Source: Talaromyces rugulosus (lineage: Eukaryota > Ascomycota > Eurotiomycetes > Eurotiales > Trichocomaceae). Taken from it: DNA of 64,000 bases. Made by a program: the position numbers and the translations under genes. The stretch covers positions 2,418,001-2,482,000 of the forward strand of contig NC_049565.1 in assembly GCF_013368755.1 (NCBI RefSeq). Reading direction: 5' to 3'. The notes beneath the pieces were generated by a model. That model had not been told where the DNA came from and ran no database searches. It was given only the letters and a program-made list of their open reading frames with translations. Positions 34,567 to 46,718 of this stretch are shown here, in pieces (the stretch's first letter is position 1; each line of letters begins with the position of its first letter).

Positions 34567-35347
34567 ATTAGAGTCTTATTACTTAGAAAAGTAGAAAGAA
34601 AGAGAGAGAAAAAAATTGGCTACTCGTTCAATCACGCTGAATCTACCCTAGAAACCCCCAACACAAGGCGCTTCCTCTACATATATTCATAGACATGTTT
34701 TTTATAAAAAAATGAAATGAAATGAACCAATGAGAAAACTCAAGGGTATGTGTGTATGTATGGGCAAAGCTCCCAGAAAAGAAACCAACCGCGCTAAAAA
34801 AGAAAAGAAAAAAGGTAAAAGACAGTGTAAAGGAACATCGATGCAATGACAATCGCTGTTCATGAAGGATCATAAAGTCTCTAAAAAAGGAGATAGATAG
34901 AGTAGACAATAATAAGTAGCTTCAAAAAAAGGGCACATGCTCATGACCCAATGCAAGAAAAGAAAAGAAAAGGAATCAAAGATCGGAAGAATAGAGAGAG
35001 ACAGAAAATAATGCTTGCCGAGAAAAGATGTCGGCAAAGATGGTCCGCTTCACAAAGCCAAAGCCAAATCCAGAGCAAAATAAAAAGTGGGACATAAAAC
35101 TCCCACAGCCATAAAAAGAATCCGTCCAGAACAGCTGTACACGCTGGAACTTTCACAAACACCGACATAGACACGTTGAATATCCACAAGAAAAGTATTA
35201 AAAAAAAGAGTTACGCCGTTGATACCCCCGAGTCCGTTAAAAAGACGTTGGACATTGTTCGTAGCCTCCACACTGCGCCTGTATATAACCGTGGAAAAAG
35301 ACCGAATGAAGTTTGCGCTGATGATAATGATATGATGATTGTGATAT
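34567..35347. other. Intergenic, 3' flank of the proline-rich protein gene
   Basis: A-rich noncoding sequence. No gene, RNA or repeat beyond short purine runs. Confidence 0.6.
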
Positions 35348-38050
35348 TTAGTTGCCGTCTCCCCGAGATTTTTGCTTGTCCCTCGTTTTCCAAAACATAA
35401 GACGGCTCATGCGATTGTTTTTCTTCTGGTTCACCTCGGTTTCGTCCGCCGGAGGCTTCTCCTCGTGTCGAAGTTTGCTCTTTTCGCCGTATGACCCGCT
35501 CACAAGCCTGGACAAACTCACAAGGCTAGCTCGCTTCGCCGACATTGAATGGCTTGATCGAGGAGGTACCATATTATGATTAGAAAATGACATTGGCCGT
35601 TCTCCCGACGTTCGTGCGTAAAAGCCAGATGAAAACCTTCCACGGGAATTTGTCTTGGTCGAAGCACTGCTACTCAGGGATGGAATATCCTCGGCGGAAT
35701 ACTGAGCGGGGTGGTTGAATGTGGTCTGGTCGGTCATTGACGAGGCCGTTGCAGAGTGGGGCCCTTCAAAAGACATGTTTGATGGGTCAGGAGATGGGAA
35801 TGCAGAGCTCGAAGGCTTTCGGGAAGGAAACGATAATTGCGGGAGACTCCCGCTGAAATCAATAGGCGAAGAGCATGGGCGTTTTTCAAATGTCAACATG
35901 TGTGGAGAGACATCTGGACTTCCGACATATTGAGCACGGGGAGGCAACCATTGATCTGGTTCAAATATCTCAACAGATTTCTTCGATGCCATTTCTTGAT
36001 ACGACGAAGTGCGAATGGCAATGTTCGGGTGGGTATCCTCAATGATAGCGTCACCCGGCCCATCTTCGAGAACAGGGTCCGCAACGGGCCTCTTGGCTAC
36101 ATGAATGCCAAGTCCATCATCGAATGGGGGAGCTGGCACTGTTCTGTCTTGCGTGGGGACGCGGAGTGTATCACTACTCGAGGGCTGTATTTCGTCTTCA
36201 GCGGCGCTTGAGACGGAAGTATCGGCGTCTTCGGATGTCGATTCATAGTCGTCCTCATGTTCAGCCAAGAATGCATCTTCCTCTTCTTCATAAAAGACAT
36301 CTGCATGGGCCATGGTTGTATCGCTACCCAGCCTAGGGAATCCGAGAGCGTTGCGATCGATAGGAGGCATTTCGGGGGCACTTTCGGCACGACGGTGATA
36401 TCGCATCTCGGGTCCAACAAATTCGCCTCGCCGGCCACCACTGTACATACGTTTGGTTGCCTGGGAAAATGCACTGCCGGCTACCTGGCCACCAGAGTTC
36501 ATTTCTGGTGTGTTGAAAGGGCCCAGGGCGGCATCAAGGTCAATCACTGGGCTAAAAGTATCATCAGGTGCATTTTGTTCGTAAAAACTGCGTGGTTTCC
36601 AAGCAGCCTCAAACGTAGTACCGGTCTCGGACGCTGGTTCTATGTCCGGGTTCATCGAGACAGGCGCATTGGGATTGGTGGGCGTTCTAATGATGACCGT
36701 GTTATCGGTATCGAAATCCACTTCAATAGACCCCATGTCGGAATTGGTCCGGGTCAAAATAGGTGGTGGAGTTGGACTTCGTCGCGATATCTTCCTCACC
36801 TGAGTTCGCTTGCTCTTGATCGGAAATATAGCACCAGCCCACGAGCGCACTTTTTGTTCTCGTTTGTCTCTTTTAGCAGACCTGCGCATTTTGCGCGCCG
36901 AGTCTTCTCGCGATAATGTGCTGGATGCTGATTCCCACCTATCGCTGGACAATTCACGAGCCATATCGGTAGCGCCTGGCATTTTGCCTGTGGAACCATC
37001 CTTGCCATCACGATCAGAGGCTTTCTTCCGGTGCTTCTTCGAAGACTTTTTCTTGGTCTTGGATTTGGTAGAAGCTGTGTCTACAGACTCGGACGACAAC
37101 CGATATGGTTCGCTAAGCCTGTTTCCGAGCGACGACCTCCGAAAAAGCGGTAAATCCGGAAGAGGCATATGATCCATGGGCTGAGGAGCCATTAACGAGG
37201 CGGCGTCTGCAGTCTTTGGTCGAACCTTGGGTTTTTGTGAATACTGGTTGTCTGCTTTCGTAGGAGTAGCGATAGGAGTGGCGCTGTTGACACGGGAATG
37301 ACTTGGGCGCACAGTAGATAAAGTGCTGGAAGTTTCATTCGAAATCAGGGATACCGGACGGGGCCTCTGTGCTGGAACGGCAATGGTGTTTGTGATGTCG
37401 GGGTTGTGTTCGTCCGGCCGGTCCCCGGGCGATTCTGGGGGTGTTGGGTGATGCAGCAAACTGACTGCTGAGCGAGACATTGGCTGCATGATGTTATCTT
37501 GGAATGCATGGTTCATATCAGCAGGGCTTGTGGGAGCGCTGCCAACTGTCAGTGCGGGAGGAAAGGCCTTGGTCATTGCGGACAAGTCCATGCTTGACAT
37601 GGCCTGGGAGCGGCGATGAGCATGGCCCCGTCGACCAGGGCCGCGAGGAGGCCCTCCCGGAGCAGGGGCAGGGGCAGGAAGCGGCATCCCAGGCACGTCC
37701 ATCTCCGACTTCCCTGGACTGGAACTCAAGATGCGAGGGCTTGGAGGCCCTTCACCACCGATGAGTTCACTGGGTCGTCGACGATGGCCGCCCGGCCGAG
37801 GCACCGGCACCGCCGATGTTGACGGGCTGGGAGCATGTAGATTGCCGGGGTTGAACGAGAATGTCGGTAGAGGTGGTGGGTCGTTGTCGTTGTCTGCATC
37901 GGATGGTCGTCTAGGAAACACAAAGGGTGGTGGGTTTGGACGGGTTGTTGGCTCGTTCAGGTCGTCCATATTGAAATCCATGGTGCCGAGGGGCGGATCC
38001 GGGCGATACGCCGACTCTGGGGCATGAACTGTTGTAGCTGTCGAAGCCAT
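35348..38050 (-). CDS. Proline/serine-rich protein ('cell wall proline-rich protein' type)
   Basis: Single-exon 900-residue protein, conserved in Eurotiales-like fungi as far as I recall under the label cell wall proline-rich protein; its function is not established. It is mostly disordered. The N terminus is rich in Pro and Ser (PPPLPTFSFNPGNLHAP, PVPRPGGHRRRPSELIGGEG), a Lys-rich patch sits near residue 330 (SKTKKKSSKKHRKKASDRDG), a second basic block follows, then an acidic Glu/Asp stretch near residue 590, and a Lys/Arg-rich C terminus ending WKTRDKQKSRGDGN. No signal peptide is visible, which argues against a true wall protein and favours a cytoplasmic or cortical phosphoprotein. RRxS-type sites are frequent. 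The start at 38050 is the first Met after a stop-rich leader. Confidence 0.85.
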   Translation of the reverse strand: MASTATTVHAPESAYRPDPPLGTMDFNMDDLNEPTTRPNPPPFVFPRRPSDADNDNDPPPLPTFSFNPGNLHAPSPSTSAVPVPRPGGHRRRPSELIGGEGPPSPRILSSSPGKSEMDVPGMPLPAPAPAPGGPPRGPGRRGHAHRRSQAMSSMDLSAMTKAFPPALTVGSAPTSPADMNHAFQDNIMQPMSRSAVSLLHHPTPPESPGDRPDEHNPDITNTIAVPAQRPRPVSLISNETSSTLSTVRPSHSRVNSATPIATPTKADNQYSQKPKVRPKTADAASLMAPQPMDHMPLPDLPLFRRSSLGNRLSEPYRLSSESVDTASTKSKTKKKSSKKHRKKASDRDGKDGSTGKMPGATDMARELSSDRWESASSTLSREDSARKMRRSAKRDKREQKVRSWAGAIFPIKSKRTQVRKISRRSPTPPPILTRTNSDMGSIEVDFDTDNTVIIRTPTNPNAPVSMNPDIEPASETGTTFEAAWKPRSFYEQNAPDDTFSPVIDLDAALGPFNTPEMNSGGQVAGSAFSQATKRMYSGGRRGEFVGPEMRYHRRAESAPEMPPIDRNALGFPRLGSDTTMAHADVFYEEEEDAFLAEHEDDYESTSEDADTSVSSAAEDEIQPSSSDTLRVPTQDRTVPAPPFDDGLGIHVAKRPVADPVLEDGPGDAIIEDTHPNIAIRTSSYQEMASKKSVEIFEPDQWLPPRAQYVGSPDVSPHMLTFEKRPCSSPIDFSGSLPQLSFPSRKPSSSAFPSPDPSNMSFEGPHSATASSMTDQTTFNHPAQYSAEDIPSLSSSASTKTNSRGRFSSGFYARTSGERPMSFSNHNMVPPRSSHSMSAKRASLVSLSRLVSGSYGEKSKLRHEEKPPADETEVNQKKNNRMSRLMFWKTRDKQKSRGDGN

Positions 38051-41000
38051 CCTGGTCCGCCTGGCCTGAGCGATTGATTCCTGGGTATTTTGTTGACCGA
38101 GTACGACCCGACAAGTGACGAGTTGGATTTCCTCTTGGCCACTCTCGCGGTATAGGCCCCCAGGCTGCCGAGAGACTTTCTAGGTTGCCGTGGGAGAAAG
38201 TCTAACCTGACTGGAGGCCGTTATGGTTGGGAAGAAAGCATCAAGAGACGATGGGGGGCGTCGCACGGAACTCGGAGCCAGTCACGAATGAATCCGGGGT
38301 GGAAGAGGACAAGCCCAAGGCGCAGTCGGGATAGCTATATAGAGGCGACAGCGCGGTACGAAGAGGGCGTATCAGTGCGATTCGTGAGAGAGAGAGATCG
38401 AAAGGGCGTTGGTGTCTGTAAGGAACGGACGGCCACCAGAATGGGCCAGACGGGTGGAAGGGAAGCCGGGGGAGGTTAAGGGGCGTGTCGACAGCCAACT
38501 TGGGAGACGAGGGCCAATTCCGTCAAGGAGGAGCAAGAAGGGAAAAGGAAGAGAGAAAAAAAAATCAAAAGAAAGAAAGGACGTTGCAACAACACAAGGG
38601 AAAAAAGAAGGAAGCCCTTTGGTAGGCGTTGGGGATAGGCGGCGGCGGATGGGCAAGGGCGACGGGAGTCGAGAGGCAGGCTGCGGAAAAAGCATAGGGG
38701 ACATGAGTATGATTGTTTTGGGGGGTGGGGCCGGAGCACAGCCAACCAGCAGCGGCCATGGCGGCGTCAAGTGGGACCACTGCATGGCTCAGACCAATCA
38801 CGGAGGCCCAGATCGTGCAAGTGGGGCGTGCAGGGCCGAGCGGTCCTATGAGGGGCCGGCTGGGGATGGTCTTGCCAGATTCGGCCACGGCCCACCCGAA
38901 TGAGGCCGAGTTGGGCCCAAGTCGGCCGGCTGCAGCCCGTCCGCCGGCCTGATTGGGGAATAAGGATTGCCCTTCAGGGACAAGCGGCTGCTAATTGGCT
39001 TGTTGAAGACCCGCTGCGGGGCCGCCAGCCCAGCCGCCATGTTCCTTCCGGGTAAGGCTGCTGGCGCTAGTCAGCCTTTGCATTGTCTCGGTCTCGGGCG
39101 TGTGTCCGACAATAATATTATTTTATTATTATTATTAGCATCTTGTCCGTATCACCACTATCAGGTTTGCTCGGCGGTGACGATACCCTTATTATTCTTG
39201 TTATTATTTCCATGATTTGCCAGACTATTACTGCCTGCCTACGTGAGCCAGGTTGGGTAATTTAGAGTTGGCTAGCCAGGTGAGACCGTAGCATACAGGT
39301 CGCTTCGCTTTGCGTTGCCCGTTTTCCGACGGTGCCATCGGTTCGTCGCATTGATTTGCAGAGTTAAATCTTATTAATATTATTATTATTGTTTCTGACG
39401 AACCGACCATGGTCAGACGATCAATTATTTAACAGAGGCCCCTAGCCCTAGCACAGTAAGACCAGACCAGGCTGGCTGTGTGGTCGCACAGCCAACACGT
39501 AACTAGTTAAAAGTTAATGAGCTAGACCGACGAAAATAATAATAATGCCAACATTTTGTGGTGAACTAGTAGACGTCATGATCCAGAGATCGTATCTATC
39601 GTTTTCATCTTCTGTCCGGAAGAGCAGCCCGATTGGTTCTGTCGGCTCCAAAAACTATTTTTCCAAACTCAAAAGTTGCACTCTTTTCTCGCCACAAGAA
39701 AAAAAACTTCCCTTTTGAACGAGTTCAGCTGAACAAAATTTTGTTCCAATCAGTATGTAAGCCCGAGGCTGAGAGTCCGGGGTCACCGAGATCCAAATAA
39801 TGGCTGCAGAGTCTGGACTCTGCAAAAGGACCATCCCTTGTTTCCCTGCTCTGTCATTCATTCCAGTCATTATTATTATTGTTCCAATAGTGAATATTAT
39901 TATTTAACTCGTGTTGCAAGTGTCTTTGATTCCCTTGCTCGATGCATATGCAGGCCCCACCGGGCGTTTTGTTGCCGCAGCCAGTCAGAAGCAGAGGTCC
40001 GCGTAGTCACGATCGTCATGCAAGTCACAGGAGAAATAATAATGTCCGCTAAAAAAATTAATATACGTAGTACGGAGTAGTCTGCAATACTATTAGACAC
40101 GTCGTCGTAAATTCCAACATTGAAGTAATCTTTCCGAGAGATCGAAAGGAGAAAAAAAAGGTAAGATAAGCAGTATTGATTGCCTTGGCAACCACCCGGC
40201 CTTGCAGCTGATTTGTTCTCCGAGCGTCTGGTTTGGACCAGATTAAAATGTTCGGCGAGCGCCTCGAAGCCGATCGACAATTTAGCGACTACGCAACTAA
40301 GGTACGTACATGATGCTCTAGAACGGGATGACACTTCATCGCCGTATCGTTTCGGTGTGATTGGCCGCGCTGGCTCGGGCGACGTGTACAATTACTACTA
40401 CTAATACTATAGCCAATTTGCCACTCTGGGTCGAATTTGACGTGCTCAATAGGAGCACACTTATGCCAATAATAACAAAGAAAAAAGAACAAATAATTTG
40501 AAATAAATCACTCATAGACGGATACGTACGGGAGTACTTTTAGTACATACATAGTAGATTAAGCTCCCCGCATTCTCCCAAGTAGGCTTAGCGCCGCTAC
40601 TCGTGATATTGCAGTGGAGCCTCCCCCATGCGCGCGGCCAATTATTGGCTGGCGTGGCCCCACCCGATCCAGACGCTGACGACCTCGGCTTACACAGCCA
40701 CGGCTGCACTGCCTCTACACCTCTGGATATTATGTTAGTATTATGGATTATTGGACTATTGTGCAGAGTACAAGGTGCCGTTTGATCGGGATCGACATGC
40801 AATGTCACCGCAAATCCCCGCATAAAAAGGGGATGGTTAGCCCGTCTAATTAGAATGTCGATCATCATGACAGGCGCTATGTGCTTCATGTTTATTACTA
40901 TTACTATCCCACACCGTATTATGGCATGGATTATAGCATGGATTATTGCTATGATCTCCTTTTTTGGGGTCGGTATTTATTCCCCGTGAGATCTCCAGTC

Positions 41001-42027
41001 TAGAATTCCGCCCCTATCATGTCGCTACGTATATACGAACTGCTTTAGAGTTTTGGACCCAGTGACTGCAGATATCACTCCGCATATACTAATAACCATC
41101 ACTCGGCCCCATCGGCCGACACTCTTTCTTTGTTTAAGTTCTTGGATGACATTTGGGGGCTCTGTTATTTTATCTTGAATACGAAAGGTGGCCTAGTTTT
41201 TAAGATCCTGTGTGGTTGTCGACGTGTCCAATCTAGCACATGCATGTACGGTCATGTTCGTATATGCAACAAGTATATGTAGATGCTCTTTGTTGAATGA
41301 ATGTATACGAAGCTAGTCAATGCAGGCTACTATAAGGCCATTCCATATGTTATACGAAATAGCTTGATAGCATTATTGATAAATCTCCAGTATAACTATT
41401 ACATGTCGACTAGTGCATATATGCTTCAGTTCGAATGTTGGCCTGCAAGAGCAATCATTTGATATCGATTCATTAATCAATTGGTTCTTTAAAATGTGCT
41501 TGATATCAATACATCAAGAGACCAGCTGACAGTGATCTTGTACGGCATACATGTACATATGTAGTACGAACCTGGACTACCTAATTTACTATAACCCCAT
41601 TAAATATACAAATAATATCAATTGATGCCATCAGTTGCGAATATAGAGTTGCACGCTGCTTATCTAACAAGACTTAGTCAGAACTCAATTTCTTTCTTGG
41701 CCAAATCACCCCCCAAGTGCTACATAGATTTAATACTAAAACTTACCTCAACGCTTCTCGTTAATAAATTGAATTATTAATCTGGCAAAATAATCCCGGA
41801 GATTACGAGTCCAGAACTGATAGCTTATTGGCTGTTAGCCAAAGCTTAACAATGGTGCCGAATGACGCAACGACGCTTTATCGCGATACTCCCCGCTCAA
41901 AGCCCCTCTTCACGACTCTTCTCTCCTTGCTATTTCTTCCCTTTCTTTCTTTTTTTTCTCCTTATTTTTCTTTCATTCCTTTTCTTTCTTTCTTTCAAAT
42001 TCCCAGTAGAGAAAAATTTACCAGACA
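38051..42027. other. Long gene-free region, about 4 kb
   Basis: This contains the long 5' leader/promoter of the proline-rich gene (GC-rich to about 39060). It then gives way to AT-rich sequence with several ATT/AAT microsatellites (39110-39140, 39375-39390, 39535-39545, 39870-39905). No conserved open frame, TIR or tRNA was found. A pyrimidine-rich tract at 41925-41998 lies directly upstream of the aldo-keto reductase start and is probably its core promoter or leader. Confidence 0.6.
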
Positions 42028-43133
42028 ATGCCTCTTGTAGCATCCACCGGCAAGCCTAGGGCCATCCTGGGCCTGATGACCTACGGCCTAGACACCAGCA
42101 CAGGCGCCCGCATCACGTCTCTAGACGAGTTCAACCAGCACCTAGACTACTTCCAGTCGCAAGGTTACAACGAAATCGACACTGCCCGCATCTACATCGC
42201 CGGCCAACAAGAAGCCTTTACGCGCCAGGCTCGCTGGAAGGAGCGCGGCCTGAAGCTAGCCACCAAGGCCTACCCAACACAACCAGGCAAACACAAGCCG
42301 GAAAACCTGCGCAGCGATATCGAGACCTCGCTCAAGGAATTGGGCACCGACCAGGTGGATATATTCTATTTGCATGCTCCGGATCGGTCGGTCCCATTTG
42401 CTGAGACGCTGGAAGAGGTTAACAAGCTGCACAAGGAGGGCAAGTTTGTGGAGCTGGGTCTGAGCAACTACACGGCTTTTGAGGTTGCGGAGATTGTGAC
42501 GCTCTGTGCTGAGCGTGGCTGGGTGCGGCCGACGATTTACCAGGCCATGTACAATGCTATCAGTGCGTTTACTCTTAAAGATTTTTTTTCCCTAAGACAG
42601 TCTTGCTAAAACGATAAACTACAGCACGAGCAATCGAGACAGAGCTCGTCCACGCGTGTCGCCGGTACGGCATCGACATTGTTGTCTACAACCCTCTTGC
42701 CGGCGGTTTATTGTCTGGCAAGATCAAAAGCAAGGACATCACCCCGGAGGACGGCCGCTTCAGCGACAAAACCGTTTCGGGCCAGCGCTATCGAGACCGC
42801 TACTTCAAAGAAGAAATATTCAAGGCTCTGCAGATAATCGAAACCGCCGCTGCCAAGCACAGCCTGACGCTGCCCGAGGTTGCGCTGCGATGGACGGCAC
42901 ATCACTCGGCGCTGAAGATCCAGAATGGTGGCAATGATGGGGTTCTCGTTGGTGTCAGCAGTCTTGATCAGCTCAAGAGTAATCTCGCGGATCTGGAAAA
43001 GGGTCCGTTGCCACAGGATGTGGTTGATGCGTTGGATGAGGCGTGGCTGGTGTCAAAGGCGAGGACGACGAATTACTGGCATCTTGATTTAAAGTACACG
43101 TACAATACGCAGGCTGCGCTTTTCAAGGTATAA
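42028..43133 (+). CDS. Aldo-keto reductase, AKR7-like (aflatoxin-aldehyde reductase type)
   Basis: NADPH-dependent reductase of aldehydes and ketones, (beta/alpha)8 barrel. It has 347 residues from exons 42028-42562 and 42625-43133. The catalytic tetrad can be placed: Asp and Tyr in EIDTARIY, Lys in LATKAYP and His in FYLHAPD. VELGLSNYTAFEVAEI and IVVYNPLAGGLLSGK are typical of the AKR7/AKR8 branch. The cofactor-binding end has GVLVGVSSLDQLKSNL. The C terminus with YTYNTQAALFKV is like fungal aflatoxin B1-aldehyde reductases. It probably has a general detoxifying role, and no toxin-biosynthesis genes are adjacent. Confidence 0.94.
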
Positions 43134-43488
43134 CAACGTCAATGCTGTGAATACGGCATGGCATTATTCTAGCTGTTTGAACATAGCCGATATATGTTGT
43201 AATATAGCTTTATGGGATGTCATAATTGGTGCAGTTATATATTTGATACATATTTACTGCTTCAAAGACAATAGAATGTTTGCTTCTTATTTTGAATTTA
43301 CTTGTGATGGCTGGAGATGTGCTCCACTACATAAGAAACCTCCCGAGATGCATGTGTACTTCCCCTCTACTTACATCCCACATCCGCAACCAGCCGTTGA
43401 CATTTACGCTCGACCATCCAAGCCTTAACACTGTACACCAAAAAAAGAAGAAGAAGAATAAGAAAATTCAACTTATATATACTACACA
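43134..43488. other. Short spacer, no gene seen
   Basis: Noncoding region between two co-directional genes. An AAG-rich leader at 43440-43460 precedes the next start codon. Confidence 0.6.
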
Positions 43489-44418
43489 ATGGCCGAAGAA
43501 TCCAGCAAACGCTTCAAAATCCTCGTCGTCAACCCCAACACATCCACACACATGACCGACGCTCTCAAGCCGATTATCGAACAACTCAACTACACCGACA
43601 TCCACTTTGACTACTTCACCGCACCACCCCAGTCCGTGACTCTGCCCGATGGACGAGTCATCGATGGCATCCCCAGCATAAACTCTGGCGAAGACTCTGT
43701 TAAATCCGCGCACCATTGCCGGCCCTTTGTCGAGCCGCTGATTCCGCAATACGACGCGTTTCTTGTAGCTTGTTACTCTGCACATCCGCTGGTAGGTATG
43801 CTCAGGGCTACTATTGCAGGATTGGAAGCGAAAGCGCGACAGGAACAATCAGAGACGCTGTCCGTGCTGGGTGGCGAGTTCTCGGTCAAGACACGGAGAT
43901 ACGTGACGGGCATCTTTGAAGCCAGCGTGTCCAGCTCGTTGATGCTGATTAGTGCGTTTCATTTACAAGGAGACTGGAGTCTGCACAAGGTGCAGGCGCA
44001 GGATACGTTTGGTATTGTCTCGACGGGCGCGGTTTGGAAGCCCGAACTCACTACAGCCGTGACCGCGATGCTCAATGGGCCAGACGACAAATCTGCTATT
44101 GTTTCTGAAGGATCCTCCTCAGTGCCTCGCTTCGCAGGTGTCGAGACGACTGGTCTGACCGCAGGCGAACTACACGACACACCGGCCGATGAAGTGCGCA
44201 AACGCATGAGCGATGCCACGGCCAGACTGCTCAAAAACACATCGCGGCCTGTTCGCGCCGTGTGTCTGGGCTGTGCAGGCATGGCGGGTATGGGCGAAGC
44301 CGTGCGCGCTGGATGTATCCAAGCATACGGTCAGGCTGAAGGGGAAAGTGTGCATATTGTCGATGGAGTTGTGGCGGGGGTTGGGTTGGTGGTGAACGCT
44401 TGCAAAGCTCAATTTTGA
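43489..44418 (+). CDS. Asp/Glu/hydantoin racemase family protein (DCG1-like)
   Basis: Member of the Asp/Glu/hydantoin racemase family; yeast DCG1 is a nitrogen-catabolite-regulated relative of unknown exact function. Intronless, 309 residues. The N-terminal LVVNPNTSTHMTDAL is the family's opening strand-loop. Two Cys centres expected for racemase chemistry are present, in LVACYSAHPLVGM and VCLGCAGMAGMG. The latter is preceded by a long helical region and followed by a closing hydrophobic helix. The length is somewhat above the 240-residue norm, owing to a central insertion (about residues 125-160). A role in hydantoin or allantoin-type nitrogen metabolism is inferred from the family only. Confidence 0.9.
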   Translation: MAEESSKRFKILVVNPNTSTHMTDALKPIIEQLNYTDIHFDYFTAPPQSVTLPDGRVIDGIPSINSGEDSVKSAHHCRPFVEPLIPQYDAFLVACYSAHPLVGMLRATIAGLEAKARQEQSETLSVLGGEFSVKTRRYVTGIFEASVSSSLMLISAFHLQGDWSLHKVQAQDTFGIVSTGAVWKPELTTAVTAMLNGPDDKSAIVSEGSSSVPRFAGVETTGLTAGELHDTPADEVRKRMSDATARLLKNTSRPVRAVCLGCAGMAGMGEAVRAGCIQAYGQAEGESVHIVDGVVAGVGLVVNACKAQF

Positions 44419-44700
44419 AAAGGGTGGTGGGTAAGTTGACGACTGATGATACTGATTTATGCATTTACGGGGTCGTTCTGTTATTTTGCTGTTATTTATA
44501 TACTTGTACATATTAATTAAGTTAAATATAAAATTTTGTCTGTGTAATGAAGCAATGCTGTATGAAGCATAATCTATTCCCCGCCTTATCGGCAGCTGCC
44601 TATCGCCTAGTTATCGGCCCAACCTCAACGCGTAGACTCCGCCAACCCACGCGTCCACGTCTCCCCAAACTGCGTCGACTGACGATGCCCACACAATAAA

Positions 44701-46431
44701 ATGCCGAGGCATGTTTACCTTTTGATCCTGTTGAAATTTATATCTATTTACTGACCGTCATTTACAGAGAAATAATAACCATCCAAGCCGGCCAATGCGG
44801 CAATAACGGTGCGTCCACACAAACCTCCCCCGCGCGGTCAACGAAACCCCAAAAACAACAGATGAAAAGAGGACCAAAATTGACTTGTCGCGGTGATAGT
44901 TGGAAGCCAATTCTGGCAGCAGCTCTGCCAAGAGCATGGAATTAATCAGGATGGGAATCTGGAAGACTTTGCGACCGAGGGCGGAGACCGCAAGGATGTT
45001 TTTTTCTACCAGGTGTGTTTTTACTACAGGAAACAAAGAGGTTGGTTGCTGATGGCTGTAAACAGAGTGACGATACACGATATATCCCTCGGGCTATTCT
45101 ACTCGATCTCGAGCCTAGGGTGAGTTACAATTTTTAAATAATAATTCATTTTGTTTTGACATAACAGGTGATCAATGGCATCCAAACCGGACCGTACCGA
45201 AACATCTACAACCCCGAAAACTTTTTTATAGATTCACAAGGCAGCGGTGCAGGAAACAATTGGGCGTCGGGCTATGCGCAGGGCGACCAGGTACAGGAAG
45301 AAATTTTCGATATGATTGACCGCGAGGCCGATGGTAGTGACTCTCTAGAGGTGAGTCAATCCATATAACTATCAAGTATAATGGCTTAAAAAGAAATGGA
45401 CAGGGCTTTATGCTTCTGCACTCCATCGCGGGAGGCACAGGCTCCGGGCTGGGAAGCTACATGCTCGAACGCATGAATGACCGATTCCCCAAGAAACTCA
45501 TCCAAACGTACTCGGTGTTTCCGGATGCCGGGGCGGCCGATGTTGTTGTGAATCCGTACAACAGTCTTTTGACGATGCGCCGGTTGACGCAGAATGCAGA
45601 CTCGGTGGTGGTGCTGGACAATGGCGCTCTGTCACGGATTGTTGCAGACAGAATGCACGTCGCGGAGCCGTCGTTTCAACAGACGAACCAGTTGGTAAGT
45701 TTTCCACTTTCTTGAGGTATATTGGTGGAAGCATTGCTAAAAAAATAAATTTCAAGGTATCGACTGTAATGTCCGCGTCAACAACAACCCTCCGCTATCC
45801 CGGATACATGCACAACGACCTCGTCGGCATCATCGCTTCCCTAATCCCGACACCACGCGCGCACTTCCTCGTCACATCCTACACGCCCTTTACTAGCGAC
45901 AACATCGAACAAGCACGCACGGTCCGGAAAACCACAGTCCTGGACGTAATGCGCCGTCTCCTACAGCCCAAAAACCGCATGGTCTCGGTCACACCCAGCA
46001 AATCCAGCTGCTACATCAGCATCCTGAACATCATCCAGGGCGAAGCCGACCCGACCGACGTGCACAAATCGCTACTGCGCATCCGCGAGCGCCGGCTCGC
46101 CTCGTTTATCCCCTGGGGACCCGCTAGCATTCAGGTAGCGCTTACCAAGAAATCGCCATACTTGCAACATACGCACCGCGTCAGTGGCCTCATGCTTGCC
46201 AACCACACCTCGGTGGCGACCCTGTTCAAGCGCATTGTGCAACAGTACGACCGACTACGCAAACGAAACGCGTTTATCGATCAGTACAAAAAGGAAGCCC
46301 CCTTTGCCGACGGGCTGGGTGAGTTTGATGAAGCAAAAGCCGTAGTGGTGGATTTGATCAAGGAGTACGAGGCAGCCGAGAAGGAGAATTATTTGGATCC
46401 GGACGCTGGACAGAAAGAAGTCATTGCATAG
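44701..46431 (+). CDS. mipA: Gamma-tubulin
   Basis: Core of the microtubule-nucleating complex at spindle pole bodies. It has 454 residues from exons 44701-44708, 44768-44808, 44900-45012, 45066-45119, 45168-45350, 45404-45694 and 45757-46431. Exon 1 encodes only MPR and two bases, and intron 1 starts AG|GCATGT, so it needs a GC donor; this gives [20 protein letters not shown] exactly as in gamma-tubulins. The tubulin GTP-binding signature is [25 protein letters not shown] and the C-terminal domain follow with gamma-specific spacing. The symbol follows Aspergillus usage. Complete and conserved. Confidence 0.96.
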
Positions 46432-46646
46432 TTTCTCTCTCTCTCTTTTTGTTTTTTTTTTTGCATTCCGGTCCTCTCCCTGTGATACCTTCCTTGCTGG
46501 AATAAATGGCGTTAGTTTGTTGAGGAAATATATGAGATAGGTGTCTGGTAGATTATTGCTTGATGAATCGATTTTTATATTTATATCATAACAGCATTCA
46601 TAGAATTCAATATAACGCCCGTGACCAATGCTTAAGTCGCTTATAT

Positions 46647-46670
46647 AAGAATAAGAATAAGAATAAGAAT
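46647..46670. repeat. (AAGAAT)4 microsatellite
   Basis: Four perfect hexamer units in the spacer between gamma-tubulin and the DUF202 gene, followed by a TA-rich run. Confidence 0.9.
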
Positions 46671-46718
46671 ATATGTGTATATATATATACAGCACGATAC
46701 CTGTCGATAGAATCGAGA

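Noticed and set aside
42028..43133. Aldo-keto reductase as part of a mycotoxin cluster
   Set aside because: No biosynthetic backbone gene is nearby; the aflatoxin-aldehyde reductase label reflects family similarity only.
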